Source: Halomonas alimentaria
GTDB lineage: Bacteria; Pseudomonadota; Gammaproteobacteria; Pseudomonadales; Halomonadaceae
Direction: 5' to 3'
DNA length: 64,000 nt
Assembly: GCF_009902005.1 (NCBI RefSeq)
Contig: NZ_WUTT01000001.1
Coordinates: 1,390,541-1,454,540 of the forward strand
In this document: one piece after another, positions 10,988 to 21,173 of the stretch
Layout of the letters: each line of letters opens with the position of its first letter
Numbering within the stretch: position 1 is the stretch's first letter
Notes under the pieces: generated by a model
The model's database searches: none
Seen by the model: only the letters and a program-made list of their open reading frames with translations
What the model was told of the DNA's origin: nothing
Position numbers and translations under genes: made by a program

Positions 10988-13900
10988 TGCTTGGATTCAG
11001 GCTTTTTCCACTTGGGTTCCAGCACCAGCATGCAGGGCGTCAGCAGCAGCGTCAGACCGGTGGCGAAGGTCAGTCCGCCGGCGATGGCGCTGGAGAGCTG
11101 GGTCCACCACTGGGTGGAGGGGGCGCCGATCCCCAGGCTGGGGGCGAGCAGGTCGACGTTGATCCCCAGCACCATGGGCGTGAGGCCCAGCACCGTGGTC
11201 ACCGCGGTAAGCAGCACCGGCCGCAGACGCAGGCTGCCCGCCTCCAGGGCCGCCTCGAAGGGGCTGAGCCCCTCCCCGCGCAGTTCGTTGTAGGTGTCGA
11301 TCAGCACGATATTGTTGTTCACCACGATCCCCGCCAGGGCGATGATGCCCATCCCCACCATCACGATGCCGAAGGGCTGGGCATTGGCCAGCAGCCCCAG
11401 CAGCACCCCCGCGGTGGAGAAGACGATCGCCGAGAGCACCAGCCCCGCCTGGTAGAAGCTGTTGAACTGGGTCACCAGGATCAGCGCCATCAGCCCGATG
11501 GCCACCATGAAGGCGCCGGCCAGGAAGCGGCTCGCCTCCTGCTGGTCCTCCTGCTCGCCGGCCACGCTCAGCTGCACGCCCTCGGGGGGCTCGCCGGCGG
11601 CCTCGAGCAGGGCGCGCAGCCGCTCGTCGGCGCTGGCGTCGCTGGTCACGTCGGCCTCCAGGGTAATGGCACGGCGGCCATCGATGCGGTGCAGGGTGCC
11701 GACCTTGGGGGCCGGTTCCACCGACACGAAGTGCGATAGCGGTACCTGTCCCCGGGAGGTGTTGAGGCTAAGCCGGCCCAGCTGGTCCAGGGTGCGGTCG
11801 CCTTCGGGCAGGCGCACCCGGATATCCACCTCGTCGTCGACCCCCTCGGGGCGATAGCTGGCCACCTGGACACCGGTGGTCAGCAGCTGGACCGCGCTGC
11901 CCACGCTGGTCACATCGGTACCGAAGCGGGCCGCCGCCTCGCGGTCGACGATGATCCGCCACTCCACCCCGGGCAGGCTGCGGTTGTCCTCGATATCGCG
12001 GAAGCCCCCCAGCTCCTCCATCAGCTCGCGCAGCCGGTCCACCGCCTGGTCGGCGATCACTGGCGTCCGGCCACCGATCTCCAGCACGATCGGCTTGCCC
12101 TCGCCGGGCCCCATCTGCTGCTTTCGGAACTCCAGGGTCAGGCCGGGCAGGTCGGCGGTCCGCTGGCGCATCTCGTCGAAGATGCCGGTCAGCGGCCGGC
12201 GCCGGTGCCAGTCGATCAGCTGGAACTGCAGCACGCCGATGACGTCGGCGCCGAGCTGCTCGTTGGGGTTGGCGAAGGAGCGCGCATAGAGCGCCTCGAC
12301 CTCGCTCATTCCGCCCAGCCTCGCCTCGACCCGGCGCACCATGGCGTCCTTCTCCTCGATGGAGAAGTCACCGCGGGTGCGCACCATCACCTGGGCGGTG
12401 TCGGGCTCCACGCTGGGGAAGAACTCCACGCCGTGGTTGAAGCGCGCATAGGCGGTGTAGATCAGCGCCATCAGCAGCACCGCGAACAGCAGGGTCAGTG
12501 CCGGGTGAGCGAGCAGCCGTGACAGCGCCGTGCGATAGAGCCGGCCGCCGGCCGTGGCGTCCACCGGCGCCGAGCCCGCAGAGGCCGCGCGAGCGCCGAA
12601 CACGCTGCCCAGGGTGGGCAGGAAGACCAGCGCCATGGCCAGCGAGGCGAGCAGGCAGAGGATCACCGTGGCCGGCAGGTACTTCATGAACTCGCCCACC
12701 ATGCCCGGCCAGAACAGCAGCGGCACGAATACCGCCAGGGTGGTGGCGGTGGAGGCGATCACCGGCCAGCTCATGCGGGTCGCCGCCTCCAGCCACGCCT
12801 CCCGCGGCGCCATGCCCTGGTGCAGGTGGCGGTCGGCCAGTTCGCTGACCACGATGGCACCGTCCACCAGCATGCCGGCCACCAGGATCAGCGCGAACAG
12901 CACCACGATATTGAGGGTGTAGCCCACCGCCCAGATCATCAGGATGCCGCTGAGGAAGGCCCCGGGGATGGTCAGCCCCACCATCAGGGCGCTGCGCCCC
13001 CCCATGGCCGCCAGGATCACGATCAGCACCAGCACCACCGCGGTGACCACGTTGTTGAGCAGCTCCGAGAGCATGTCCTCGACGAACTCGGACTGGTCGG
13101 TGATGGTGGTGACCTTGAGCCCTTCGGGGAGCATGCCGGCGGCCTCGTCGAAGAGTGCCTGGACCTGCTCCACGGTGGCGATGATATTGGCGCCGGCGCG
13201 CTTGGAGATCTCCAGTACCAGCGCCGGCTGGCCGTCGATGCGCGCGTACCCCTCGGGGTCCTTGAAGGTGGGACGGATGATCGCCACGTCGCCGAAGGTC
13301 ACCACCCGGTCGCCGTCCACCTTCACCGGCATGGCCATCACATCCTCCAGGGTCTCGATGACCCCGGGCACCTTCATGCCCAGGCGGCCCGCGCCGCTGT
13401 CCAGGCTGCCGGCCGCCACCAGGCGGTTGTTGCGGCTGACCAGGTTGAACAGGGTGGCGAAGTCGATGCTGTAGCTCTCGAGCACCAGGGGGTCGACCAC
13501 GATCTCCAGCAGCTCCTCGCGGTCGCCGCCGATATCCACCTCCAGCACCTCGGCGATGCCCTCGATCTCGTCCTTGATGCGTCGCGCGATGGCCACCCGC
13601 TGGGTCTCCTCCACGTTGCCGGAGAGGCCGATGGAGAGCACCGGGAACTCGCTGACGTTGACCTCCACGACGCGCGGTTCGTCGGCTTCGGAGGGCAGCT
13701 CGGCCTTGGCAATATCGACCTTCTCGCGCACGTCGGAGAGCGCCTGGTCGGCATCGAAGCCGGCATCGAACTCCAGGGTGATGGAGGCGTGGCCCTCGCT
13801 CGATTGGGCGGTCATCTTGCGCAGCCCCTCGATGCTGCGCAGCTCCTGCTCCATGGGGCGCACCAGCAGCCGCTCGCCATCTTCGGGGCTGACCCCCTCC

Positions 13901-14055
13901 AGGCTCATCGCCACGTAGATCATGGGGATGGCGACGTCCGGATTGGCCTCCTTGGGGATCGCCTGCCAGGCGCCGAGGCCCGCCAGCAGCAGGGCGGTCA
14001 GCAGCAGCAGGGTGGTGCGGGCGCGCTCCTGAGCGGCCGCGATCAACTGGCGCAT
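10984..14055 (-). CDS. RND-family efflux permease (AcrB/HAE1-like)
   Basis: Inner-membrane proton-driven exporter of the resistance-nodulation-division superfamily, 1023 residues, close to AcrB length. It has the usual halves: a helix at the N-terminus (LLLLTALLLAGLGAWQAIPKE), a large periplasmic porter domain, a helix bundle with GMLVDGAIVVSEL, a second porter domain, and a C-terminal helix bundle. In AcrB two adjacent Asp residues carry protons on TM4; here the pair reads D-G, so only the first Asp is kept, a variant also found in other RND families. The adaptor gene lies one base upstream. No outer-membrane channel gene or regulator is adjacent, so a shared TolC-like protein is likely. The substrate is unknown. 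Confidence 0.88.
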   Translation of the reverse strand: MRQLIAAAQERARTTLLLLTALLLAGLGAWQAIPKEANPDVAIPMIYVAMSLEGVSPEDGERLLVRPMEQELRSIEGLRKMTAQSSEGHASITLEFDAGFDADQALSDVREKVDIAKAELPSEADEPRVVEVNVSEFPVLSIGLSGNVEETQRVAIARRIKDEIEGIAEVLEVDIGGDREELLEIVVDPLVLESYSIDFATLFNLVSRNNRLVAAGSLDSGAGRLGMKVPGVIETLEDVMAMPVKVDGDRVVTFGDVAIIRPTFKDPEGYARIDGQPALVLEISKRAGANIIATVEQVQALFDEAAGMLPEGLKVTTITDQSEFVEDMLSELLNNVVTAVVLVLIVILAAMGGRSALMVGLTIPGAFLSGILMIWAVGYTLNIVVLFALILVAGMLVDGAIVVSELADRHLHQGMAPREAWLEAATRMSWPVIASTATTLAVFVPLLFWPGMVGEFMKYLPATVILCLLASLAMALVFLPTLGSVFGARAASAGSAPVDATAGGRLYRTALSRLLAHPALTLLFAVLLMALIYTAYARFNHGVEFFPSVEPDTAQVMVRTRGDFSIEEKDAMVRRVEARLGGMSEVEALYARSFANPNEQLGADVIGVLQFQLIDWHRRRPLTGIFDEMRQRTADLPGLTLEFRKQQMGPGEGKPIVLEIGGRTPVIADQAVDRLRELMEELGGFRDIEDNRSLPGVEWRIIVDREAAARFGTDVTSVGSAVQLLTTGVQVASYRPEGVDDEVDIRVRLPEGDRTLDQLGRLSLNTSRGQVPLSHFVSVEPAPKVGTLHRIDGRRAITLEADVTSDASADERLRALLEAAGEPPEGVQLSVAGEQEDQQEASRFLAGAFMVAIGLMALILVTQFNSFYQAGLVLSAIVFSTAGVLLGLLANAQPFGIVMVGMGIIALAGIVVNNNIVLIDTYNELRGEGLSPFEAALEAGSLRLRPVLLTAVTTVLGLTPMVLGINVDLLAPSLGIGAPSTQWWTQLSSAIAGGLTFATGLTLLLTPCMLVLEPKWKKPESKQ

Positions 14056-14056
14056 C

Positions 14057-15181
14057 TCAACGAGCCCCCGTGCCGGCGGTGGCAGCGTCGGTGTCGCGCT
14101 CGAGGCTGTCGGGGGCCACCGGCGTGACGCGCTCGCCGACCTCCACCAGGCCGGCCCCCAGGGTGATCAGCCGCACCGGGTCGGGGAGACCGGCCACCCG
14201 GGCGGTCTCGAGGTCGGCATCGACCAGGGTGACCCTGGTCTGCACCACCCGGTCGTCGGCATCGAGGTGCTTGACCGCCAGCTCGCCATCGGGGTCGAGC
14301 ACCAGCAGGGCAGGCGAGAGGCGATGGACCCGGCGCTCGGGGAGGGTGATCGCCAGGGTGGCGCTGGCGCCGGCCAGGCGGCGCCCCTCGGGGTTGTCGG
14401 CGCTGACCTCGACCCGGAAGCTGCGAGTCGCCTCCTCGGCGCGGCGGGCCACCATGCTGACCTCGCCGGAGAGTCGCGAGCCGTCCAGCAGGCGCAGCTC
14501 GGCGGGCAGACCGGCGGCGAGGTCCAGGGCGTCGCGCTGGGGCGCCCAGGCCGCGGCAATGAGCCGCGAGTCGTCCACCAGTCGACCCCAGGCCTCGCCC
14601 ACCTGCACCAGTTCGCCGAGCTCCACATCGAGCCGATCCAGGGTGCCGGGGAAGGGGGCCTCGAGGCGGGTGTCGTCGAGCTGGCGCTGCAGCGCGGCGA
14701 GCTCGGCCGTGGCACGACTCGCCTGGGCCTGCAGGCGCAGGTATTCGGGGCGTGAGATCAGCTTGCGACTGAGCAGTGACTCGGCGCCGGCGAGCTCCGC
14801 CCGAGCCAGTGCCAGGTCATCCTCGGCCTGGCTCAGGCGTGCGGGCAGCTCCTCACGGGCCAGCGCCAGCATGACCTCGCCCGCCTCGACCCGGCTGCCT
14901 TCCGCCACCGGCAGTGCCTCCACGTGGCCGGACTGGCGGGCGCGCAGCTCCAGTTCGCGTTGCGCCTCGAGCTCGCCCTGGAGTATCAGGGTGGGGGCAT
15001 GGGTCTCGGCCTCGCGGCTCTCCACCTCGACCCGCGGCGCGTCGGCCTCGGTGGCCGGCTGGGCCTCCGGTGGGGCATCGCGAAAGCCCTGGATGTCACC
15101 CAGCAGTAGCCAGGCGAGCAGTGCGATGACCAGCCCGATGGCCAGCAGGGCGGGGAAGGGGGGGAGGCGACGGCGGGGCAT
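14057..15181 (-). CDS. RND efflux membrane-fusion (adaptor) protein
   Basis: Periplasmic adaptor of 374 residues that links the RND permease to an outer-membrane channel. It has an N-terminal membrane anchor (PALLAIGLVIALLAWLLLGD) and no lipobox. A lipoyl/barrel-sandwich half follows (RQSGHVEALPVAEGSRVEAGEVMLAL), then an alpha-hairpin rich in Leu/Ala/Glu (LSQAEDDLALARAELAGAESL), the second lipoyl half (LEAPFPGTLDRLDVELGELV) and beta-barrel and proximal domains. Its stop is one base from the permease ATG, so the two are co-translated. The promoter must lie in the 225-base divergent gap shared with mdh. Confidence 0.87.
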   Translation of the reverse strand: MPRRRLPPFPALLAIGLVIALLAWLLLGDIQGFRDAPPEAQPATEADAPRVEVESREAETHAPTLILQGELEAQRELELRARQSGHVEALPVAEGSRVEAGEVMLALAREELPARLSQAEDDLALARAELAGAESLLSRKLISRPEYLRLQAQASRATAELAALQRQLDDTRLEAPFPGTLDRLDVELGELVQVGEAWGRLVDDSRLIAAAWAPQRDALDLAAGLPAELRLLDGSRLSGEVSMVARRAEEATRSFRVEVSADNPEGRRLAGASATLAITLPERRVHRLSPALLVLDPDGELAVKHLDADDRVVQTRVTLVDADLETARVAGLPDPVRLITLGAGLVEVGERVTPVAPDSLERDTDAATAGTGAR

Positions 15182-15283
15182 GCGGTGTGATCCATCAGCG
15201 GCATGAAGGCGCCAGCATACTATTCTCGGGAGCTGCTCTCATACAGCCGTTTGTCGCACCACTCACTCCCACCCTACGTCGCA

Positions 15284-15312
15284 TTGAGTTTTGTGCGGTG
15301 CAGGCATACCAT
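15284..15312 (+). promoter_or_regulatory. Candidate sigma-70 promoter for mdh
   Basis: TTGAGT (15284-15289) and TACCAT (15307-15312) are spaced by 17 bases, and each matches four of six consensus bases. It lies about 95 bases before the mdh start in the gap divergent from the RND adaptor gene. Based on pattern only. Confidence 0.3.
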
Positions 15313-15406
15313 CTTGGCGGTTTGTTTTCAGGCCAGTGCGGGCCCGGTGCCCGCCCGGCTCGTCCTCACGGCGACAACCCGCGCGTTGACAACCCAAGGA
15401 GCCACC

Positions 15407-16384
15407 ATGAAAGAACCCGTTCGCATTGCCATTACCGGCGCCGCCGGCCAGATCAGTTACTCCCTGGCCTTCCGCATCGCCTCTGGCGACATGCTGGGCA
15501 AGGACCAGCCGGTCATCCTGCAGCTGCTCGAGATCACCCCGGCCATGGACGCCCTGAACGGCGTGGTCATGGAGCTCAACGACTGTGCCTTCCCGCTGGT
15601 CCAGGACATCGTCGCCACCGACGATGCCAATGTCGCGTTCAAGGATGCCGAATTCGCCCTGCTGGTGGGTGCCCGTCCGCGCGGCCCGGGCATGGAGCGC
15701 AAGGACCTGCTGGAAGCCAACGCGGCGATCTTCTCCGTGCAGGGCAAGGCCTTGAACGACAACGCCAGCCGCGACGTCAAGGTGCTGGTGGTGGGCAACC
15801 CGGCTAACACCAACGCGCTGATCGCTTCCTGCAACGCGCCGGACCTGGATGCCAAACAGTTCACCGCCATGACTCGCCTGGACCACAACCGCGCCCTGAC
15901 CCAGCTGGCCCAGAAGACCGGCAAGCACGTCAACGACGTCGAGAGCATGATCATCTGGGGCAACCACAGTGCCACCCAGTACCCCGATATCGCCCACTGC
16001 AAGGTGGACGGCAAGCCCGCCGCCGAGCTGGTCGAGCGTGACTGGTACGAGAACACCTTCATCCCCGACGTGCAGCAGCGCGGCGCGGCCATCATCAAGG
16101 CTCGCGGTGCTTCCTCCGCCGCCTCTGCCGCCTCTTCCGCCATCGACCATATGCGCGACTGGGCGCTGGGCACCGACGGCAATATCGTCAGCATGGCGAT
16201 CCCCGCCGACGGCAGCTACGGCGTCGAGCCGGGCATCATCTACTCCTACCCGGTGACCTGTCAGGGCGGCAAGTACGAGATCGTCCAGGGTCTGGACGTC
16301 GACGACTTCAGCCGTGAGCGGATGAACGCCACCGAGCAGGAGCTGCGTGAAGAGCGCGCCGCGGTCGAGCATCTGCTGGGCTGA
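15407..16384 (+). CDS. mdh: Malate dehydrogenase (NAD-dependent)
   Basis: Interconverts malate and oxaloacetate in the TCA cycle, in the cytoplasm. It has 325 residues, the length of the cytosolic/type-2 bacterial MDH family. The Rossmann start is [20 protein letters not shown]. The substrate and catalytic region shows MTRLDHNRA, with the Arg and Asp of the relay, and the catalytic His in [12 protein letters not shown]. The mobile loop holds [13 protein letters not shown]. The start is ATG 15407 with AAGGAG ending five bases before it; a longer upstream frame has no conserved sequence. It stands alone, and is followed by a REP element and a strong terminator. Confidence 0.95.
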   Translation: MKEPVRIAITGAAGQISYSLAFRIASGDMLGKDQPVILQLLEITPAMDALNGVVMELNDCAFPLVQDIVATDDANVAFKDAEFALLVGARPRGPGMERKDLLEANAAIFSVQGKALNDNASRDVKVLVVGNPANTNALIASCNAPDLDAKQFTAMTRLDHNRALTQLAQKTGKHVNDVESMIIWGNHSATQYPDIAHCKVDGKPAAELVERDWYENTFIPDVQQRGAAIIKARGASSAASAASSAIDHMRDWALGTDGNIVSMAIPADGSYGVEPGIIYSYPVTCQGGKYEIVQGLDVDDFSRERMNATEQELREERAAVEHLLG

Positions 16385-16416
16385 TCGCCCGTCGCCGCTG
16401 GTCTTGGGCTCCTGTT

Positions 16417-16440
16417 GTAGGAGCCCGATTTATCGGGCGA
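16417..16440 (+). repeat. REP element after mdh
   Basis: A single REP hairpin with the GTAGGAGC head and the stem CCCGAT/ATCGGG. It lies between the mdh stop and the mdh terminator. Confidence 0.75.
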
Positions 16441-16470
16441 ATCGCCGCGTAGCGGCGCCGACCAGACACG

Positions 16471-16505
16471 AAAAACCCCGCCAGGCCATGCCTGAGCGGG
16501 GTTTT
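16471..16505. terminator. Bidirectional intrinsic terminator between mdh and HAD gene
   Basis: AAAAACCCCGC and GCGGGGTTTTC form a hairpin with A-rich and T-rich flanks on both sides, so it can serve the rightward mdh and the leftward HAD phosphatase gene. Confidence 0.85.
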
Positions 16506-16577
16506 CATGTTCTCAAGGCGCGAATCGCTTTTCTTACAGCTTACGGCGTATAGCGTACAGCTCCCGGCGCAGCCGGG

Positions 16578-17231
16578 TCAGCGCAGGCTGATGATCCGCC
16601 AGCCACGGGCCTCGGCCACCTCGCGCAGGCTGGGGTCGGGGTCGACGGCCACCGGGTACTCGACGATCTCCAGCAGCGGCAGGTCATTGTGGGAGTCGCT
16701 GTAGAACCAGGCCTCATCGAGGGTCTGGTCCTTGTCGGCCAGCCACTCCTCCAGGCGCTTCACCTTGCCCTCGCGGTAGCTGGGCGTGCCTCGCACCTTG
16801 CCGGTGTAGTGGCCGTCGACGATCTCGGGTTCCACCGCGATCAGGTCGTCGACGCCCAGCCGCTCGGCGATGGGGCCGGTAATGAAGCGATTGGTGGCGG
16901 TGACGATCAGCAGGGTGTCGCCTCGGGAGCGGTGGCGGGCCAGCAACTCTTCGCCCTTGTCCAGGATATGCGGTTCGATCTTGCTGGCCATGAACTGCTG
17001 GTGCCAGGCGGCGAGTTGCTCGGGGCTGTTCTCGGCCAGGGGCCTGAGCGCGACTTCTAGGAAGGCGTGGATATCCAGAGTGCCGGCTTCGTAGTCGGCC
17101 AGGAAACGATCGTTGGCCTCGCGGTAGGCCACCGGGTCGACGGCGCCCTGCTCGAGCAGGAACTCGCCCCAGGCATGGTCGCTGTCGATCGACAGCAGGG
17201 TATTGTCCAGGTCGAAGATGGCCAGGCTCAC
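16578..17231 (-). CDS. HAD-superfamily (IB) phosphatase
   Basis: A 217-residue haloacid-dehalogenase phosphatase of the SerB-like IB group. Motif I is FDLDNTLL with the nucleophile Asp at the N-terminus, motif II is IVTATN, motif III centres on the Lys in GTPSYREGK, and motif IV is [11 protein letters not shown]. The physiological substrate is not visible in the sequence; related pseudomonad proteins next to rppH include ones reported as histidinol-phosphate phosphatases, which makes that a candidate. It is transcribed away from rppH-ptsP, the same arrangement as in pseudomonads. Confidence 0.85.
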   Translation of the reverse strand: MSLAIFDLDNTLLSIDSDHAWGEFLLEQGAVDPVAYREANDRFLADYEAGTLDIHAFLEVALRPLAENSPEQLAAWHQQFMASKIEPHILDKGEELLARHRSRGDTLLIVTATNRFITGPIAERLGVDDLIAVEPEIVDGHYTGKVRGTPSYREGKVKRLEEWLADKDQTLDEAWFYSDSHNDLPLLEIVEYPVAVDPDPSLREVAEARGWRIISLR

Positions 17232-17386
17232 GGAAACTCCCCAGGATGGCTGACAAGGTGGATGGAAAGCCGGCGATTATGGCAGATGGTGAGGTCCCCT
17301 GCATCACTGCGGCGGAAGGCGTATTGATGCGCTTCACGGCCTTGTGGAAGAATGGCTGCAATACTGGATTCAACAAGGTGAAGTCC

Positions 17387-17878
17387 GTGATCGACGCTGA
17401 CGGCTTTCGCCCCAACGTTGGCATCATCATCGCCAACGACCAGGGGCAGCTGCTTTGGGCGCGTCGGGTAGGGCAGAATGCGTGGCAGTTTCCCCAGGGA
17501 GGCATCAAGGCTGACGAGACACCCAAACAGGCGCTATTTCGAGAGCTCCATGAGGAGATCGGCCTGACGGCCGGTGATGTCGAGGTTCTTGCCTGCACCC
17601 GGGGGTGGCTGCGCTACCGCTTGCCACGACGCATGATTCGCACGCATTCCCGGCCGGTGTGTATCGGCCAGAAACAGAAGTGGTTCCTGCTCCGGATCCG
17701 CTGCCAGGAGAGCCAGATCTGCATGGATATCTCCGAGAAGCCGGAGTTCGACGGCTGGCGCTGGGTCAGCTACTGGTATCCACTGGCGCAGGTGGTGCCC
17801 TTCAAGCGTGAGGTCTATCGCCGCGCCCTGAAGGAGCTCTCGCCGCGCGCCCAGCGCCTGGCGCTGGGGCACGGCTAG
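17387..17878 (+). CDS. rppH: RppH, RNA pyrophosphohydrolase
   Basis: Nudix hydrolase that removes pyrophosphate from 5'-triphosphorylated mRNAs and starts their decay by RNase E. Counting from GTG 17387, the product is 163 residues and begins [18 protein letters not shown], matching the normal RppH N-terminus; AAGGTG lies just upstream. A longer frame from 17246 is possible but not conserved. The Nudix box reads [20 protein letters not shown], with the expected Gly, Glu and REL-EE residues. ptsP follows after about 50 bases, and the two probably form one transcript. Confidence 0.92.
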   Translation: MIDADGFRPNVGIIIANDQGQLLWARRVGQNAWQFPQGGIKADETPKQALFRELHEEIGLTAGDVEVLACTRGWLRYRLPRRMIRTHSRPVCIGQKQKWFLLRIRCQESQICMDISEKPEFDGWRWVSYWYPLAQVVPFKREVYRRALKELSPRAQRLALGHG

Positions 17879-17929
17879 CCGCGCGTCACCCACAACAACG
17901 TCCAACGACAACAGGGATACCCGCTCGAC

Positions 17930-20188
17930 ATGCTCGAGGTCTTGCGCCGCATCATCCAGGAAGTCAACGGGGCCCGCAGCCTGGACGCGGCGCTCTCCAC
18001 CATGGTGCGCCGCATTCGCAAGGCGATGCAGACCGACGTCTGCTCCTTCTACCTGTTCGACGAGGAGATCGACCGCCTGGTGCTGATGGAGACCATCGGC
18101 CTGCGCAGCCAGGCGGTGGGGCAGGTGACCCTGCCCATCGGCGAGGGCCTGGTGGGCCTGGTGGCCAGGCGCGAGGAGCCGCTCAACCTGGAGGATGCCC
18201 AGGCGCATCCCCAGTTCCGCTACTTCGAATCCACCGGCGAAGAGCGCTACTCCAGCTTCCTCGGGGTACCCATCATCCACCAGCGCCGCATGCTCGGCGT
18301 GCTCGTGGTACAGCAGGCCGAGAAGCGTCGCTACGGGGAGGAGGACGAGGCCTTTCTGGTCACCATGGCCGCCCAGCTCGGCGGCGTGCTGGCCCATGCC
18401 CTGGCCACCGGTAACCTGACCCGCCCGAGTCTGGAGGGCCAGGTGCAGTTCAAGGGCGTGGCGGCCTCGCCGGGAATGGCCATCGGTGAAGCGGTGGTGA
18501 TCACTCCGCCCGCCGACCTCGACAGCGTGCCCGACCTGATCCCGACTGATGTCGACTACGAGATCACCCGCCTCAAGGAGGCGATCGGTCGCGTGCGAGA
18601 GGAGATCCGTGCCGCCGGTGCCCGCCTTGCCAACCGCATCTCCGCCCAGGAGCTGGCGTTGTTCGAGGTCTACCAGCAGATGCTCAGCGAGGCGGCACTT
18701 TCCCAGGAAGTGGAGAAGCGCATCCGCGAGGGGCAGTGGGCGCCGGGGGCCCTGGCCGATGTGGTCAAGCGCCACGTGCAGTACCTGGAGCGGGTCGACG
18801 ACGACTACCTGCGCGAGCGCTCCGCCGACGTGCGAGACCTGGGCCGGCGGGTGCTGGCCCATCTTCAGGAGGAGACCCCCCAGACCCCCAGCGTCTATCC
18901 CGAGCGCACCATCCTGGTAGGCGACGAGCTGAGCGTCGCGCTGCTTGGCGAGGTACCCCGCGACAAACTGGTCGGCCTGGTCTCGGTGCGCGGTTCCAGT
19001 ACCTCCCACGTGGCGATCCTGGCCCGGGCCATGGGCATCCCCACGGTCCTGGGCATGGTCGACCTGCCGTTGCCGCGGCTCTCCGGTTCACAGTTGATCC
19101 TCGACGGCCACCGTGGGCGGCTGTTCATCCGCCCCGGCCAGGAGCTGCTGACCCACTACGCCAGCATGATCGCCGAGGAGGAGGCGCTGGCCGAGGTGCT
19201 CGAGCACGAGCAGCACCTGCCCAGCCGCACGCCGGACGGTTACGACATGCCGCTGATGGTCAACACCGGCCTGGCGGTGGACGCGGTGGCCTCGCTCAAG
19301 CCACGTATCAGCGGAGTGGGGCTCTACCGTACCGAGGTGCCCTTCATGGTCACCGAGCGCTTCCCCGGCGAGCAGGAGCAGACCCGCCTCTACCGCGACC
19401 AGCTCGAGAGCTTCGCGCCGCTGCCGGTGGTGATGCGCACCCTGGATATCGGCGGCGACAAGGACCTTCCCTACTTTCCCATCGAGGAGGCCAACCCCTT
19501 CCTCGGCTGGCGCGGCATTCGCGTGACCCTCGACCATCCCGAGGTGCTGATGGTGCAGCTGCGCGCCATGCTACGTGCCTCCCAGGGGCTCGACAACCTG
19601 CAGGTGCTGCTGCCCATGATCACCAATGTCGACGAGGTCGACGCCGCCCAGCGCCTGCTCGAGCGCGCCATCGTCGAACTGGGCGAGGAGGGCGTGGTGG
19701 TGCCGCGTCCCAAGGTGGGGGTGATGATCGAGGTGCCGGCGACCCTCTACCAGCTCGATGCCCTGGCCGAGCGGGCCGACTTCTTCTCGGTGGGCAGCAA
19801 TGACCTGACTCAGTACCTGCTGGCGGTGGATCGCAACAACCCACGGGTCGCCGACCTCTACGACGCCTGCCACCCGGCGGTGCTCTCCGCCATGGCCACC
19901 CTGGCCAGCGAATCGCGGCGCCTCGACATGCCGGTCTCGGTGTGTGGCGAGCTCGCCGGTGACCCGGCCGGCGCGCTGCTGCTGATGGGCATGGGTTTCG
20001 GCGCCCTCTCCATGAATGCCCCCAGCCTGCCGCGGGTGCGCGCCGCCATTCGCCGCGTGTCGCTGTCGGACGCCCAGCAACTGGTCGACCAGACCCTGCG
20101 CCTCGACTCCCCCGGGGAGGTGCGCCGCCACCTCGATGCCCGCATGGCCGAGTGGGATCTTGCCCACCTGTTGCCACCGAGGGATTGA
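17930..20188 (+). CDS. ptsP: PtsP, enzyme I of the nitrogen phosphotransferase system
   Basis: Phosphoenolpyruvate-protein phosphotransferase that feeds phosphate to NPr and EIIA-Ntr, a regulatory chain that senses nitrogen and potassium status. The 752 residues comprise an N-terminal GAF domain (about 1-160), a PEP-utiliser N-terminal part (QFKGVAASPGMAIGEAVVI), the phosphohistidine domain with His360 (RGSSTSHVAILARAMGIPTV), and the PEP-binding barrel with GVGLYRTEVPFM, RTLDIGGDKD and the C-terminal Cys672 in VCGELAGDP. The start at 17930 is an ATG. It sits directly after rppH. NPr and EIIA-Ntr genes are not in the window. Confidence 0.94.
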   Translation: MLEVLRRIIQEVNGARSLDAALSTMVRRIRKAMQTDVCSFYLFDEEIDRLVLMETIGLRSQAVGQVTLPIGEGLVGLVARREEPLNLEDAQAHPQFRYFESTGEERYSSFLGVPIIHQRRMLGVLVVQQAEKRRYGEEDEAFLVTMAAQLGGVLAHALATGNLTRPSLEGQVQFKGVAASPGMAIGEAVVITPPADLDSVPDLIPTDVDYEITRLKEAIGRVREEIRAAGARLANRISAQELALFEVYQQMLSEAALSQEVEKRIREGQWAPGALADVVKRHVQYLERVDDDYLRERSADVRDLGRRVLAHLQEETPQTPSVYPERTILVGDELSVALLGEVPRDKLVGLVSVRGSSTSHVAILARAMGIPTVLGMVDLPLPRLSGSQLILDGHRGRLFIRPGQELLTHYASMIAEEEALAEVLEHEQHLPSRTPDGYDMPLMVNTGLAVDAVASLKPRISGVGLYRTEVPFMVTERFPGEQEQTRLYRDQLESFAPLPVVMRTLDIGGDKDLPYFPIEEANPFLGWRGIRVTLDHPEVLMVQLRAMLRASQGLDNLQVLLPMITNVDEVDAAQRLLERAIVELGEEGVVVPRPKVGVMIEVPATLYQLDALAERADFFSVGSNDLTQYLLAVDRNNPRVADLYDACHPAVLSAMATLASESRRLDMPVSVCGELAGDPAGALLLMGMGFGALSMNAPSLPRVRAAIRRVSLSDAQQLVDQTLRLDSPGEVRRHLDARMAEWDLAHLLPPRD

Positions 20189-20203
20189 CCCGGCCTCGTT
20201 GCC

Positions 20204-20308
20204 GTAGGAGCGCGATTTATCGGCGATGAGGATTGGCACCGTTGGGTGGTGCTATCGCGATCCTCTAAGCGTGGTGGCATTCGTATCGCGCAGAATCTGC
20301 GCCCCTAC
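20204..20308. repeat. REP pair (BIME) between ptsP and NRDE gene
   Basis: Left element GTAGGAGCGCGATTTATCGG (20204); right element, read leftward from 20308, GTAGGGGCGCAGATTCTGCG. They lie between convergent genes. The TAG stop of the NRDE gene (20307-20305) falls inside the right element's head. Confidence 0.75.
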
Positions 20309-21066
20309 ACGCTGAGCCTTGTCTCCCCCAGCGCCACGCCCCCCGGCCCGAAGCGTCGCTCGCCGATCTCCATGTCCCCGCTGGCGTGCCAGCTCAGCCA
20401 GGTCATGGCGCGGGTGCCGTACTGCTCGCCGATGATAAAGGGGGAGGAGAGGGTGCGCTCCAGTTCGAGCCCCACGCCGGTATCCGGCAGGGCGTGGTCA
20501 TCGGCGAGGTGCGGATCGGCCATCGCCGCCAGGGCGTCATCCGGCCAGCGGCCATGGTGAAGGGCGCTGGCCAGGCCCTGGCGGGCGTCGATCAGCTTCG
20601 GCCAGGGCGTATCGAGGGCGGCGTTGGAGAGGCCGTGGATACCGGGCGGCACCTCGCGGAGCGCGGCGCCTTGCCTGCCGCGGTGCAGGTGCCACATCCG
20701 TTCGCCGTCGCCCGCCAGCAGGTTGAAGCCGGCATAGCGCAGTGCCTCGCTGCGTTCCAGCCGGGCCAGCCAGGCAGGCAGGTCGGGGTGGGTGAGGGCA
20801 TCATGGACCAGGCCGCCGCGGCTCGGTGCGCCATCGGGCACACGCTGCTCGGGATCGCGCACGTTGGTCACCGCCGCGAAGCGGCCGCGGCAGTGCACCG
20901 CCAGCCAGGTGCCGCCGGCCTCCAGATCGCGCCCGCCGATGATCTCGGGGGCATCGTCCCAGGCGGCCAGCGGCGCGGCGGGGCGGGCGTGGAACTCGTC
21001 GCGGTTGGCGACCAGGCGCAGGGGCCAGGCGCTACCGGGGCGGTGGTCGAAGGCAATCAGGCACAT
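20305..21066 (-). CDS. NRDE-family protein (TANGO2-like)
   Basis: A 253-residue member of the NRDE/TANGO2 family, which has an N-terminal-nucleophile-hydrolase-like fold and no settled biochemical role. The family marks are the second-residue Cys (MCLIAFDHRP), exposed if Met is removed, and the NRDE box VANRDEFHARP. TNVRDPE and SRGGLVHDAL are further family-like blocks. It has no signal peptide. The gene is divergent from the receiver-domain gene and converges on ptsP. Its TAG stop is provided by a REP head. Confidence 0.85.
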   Translation of the reverse strand: MCLIAFDHRPGSAWPLRLVANRDEFHARPAAPLAAWDDAPEIIGGRDLEAGGTWLAVHCRGRFAAVTNVRDPEQRVPDGAPSRGGLVHDALTHPDLPAWLARLERSEALRYAGFNLLAGDGERMWHLHRGRQGAALREVPPGIHGLSNAALDTPWPKLIDARQGLASALHHGRWPDDALAAMADPHLADDHALPDTGVGLELERTLSSPFIIGEQYGTRAMTWLSWHASGDMEIGERRFGPGGVALGETRLSV

Positions 21067-21173
21067 GCGGCCAGCTTAGCGGCTCGCTGCCGGGCGGGGA
21101 AGCGCCCGCGATGACAGCGCCCGTGAGCCGGCGTACACTCGAGCGCTACCTCGTTAACGGCCAAGGATGACGG

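Noticed and set aside
11200..13400. RND permease as defective because TM4 has D-G rather than D-D
   Set aside because: The first Asp is kept and other RND families have this variant; there is no frameshift or stop.
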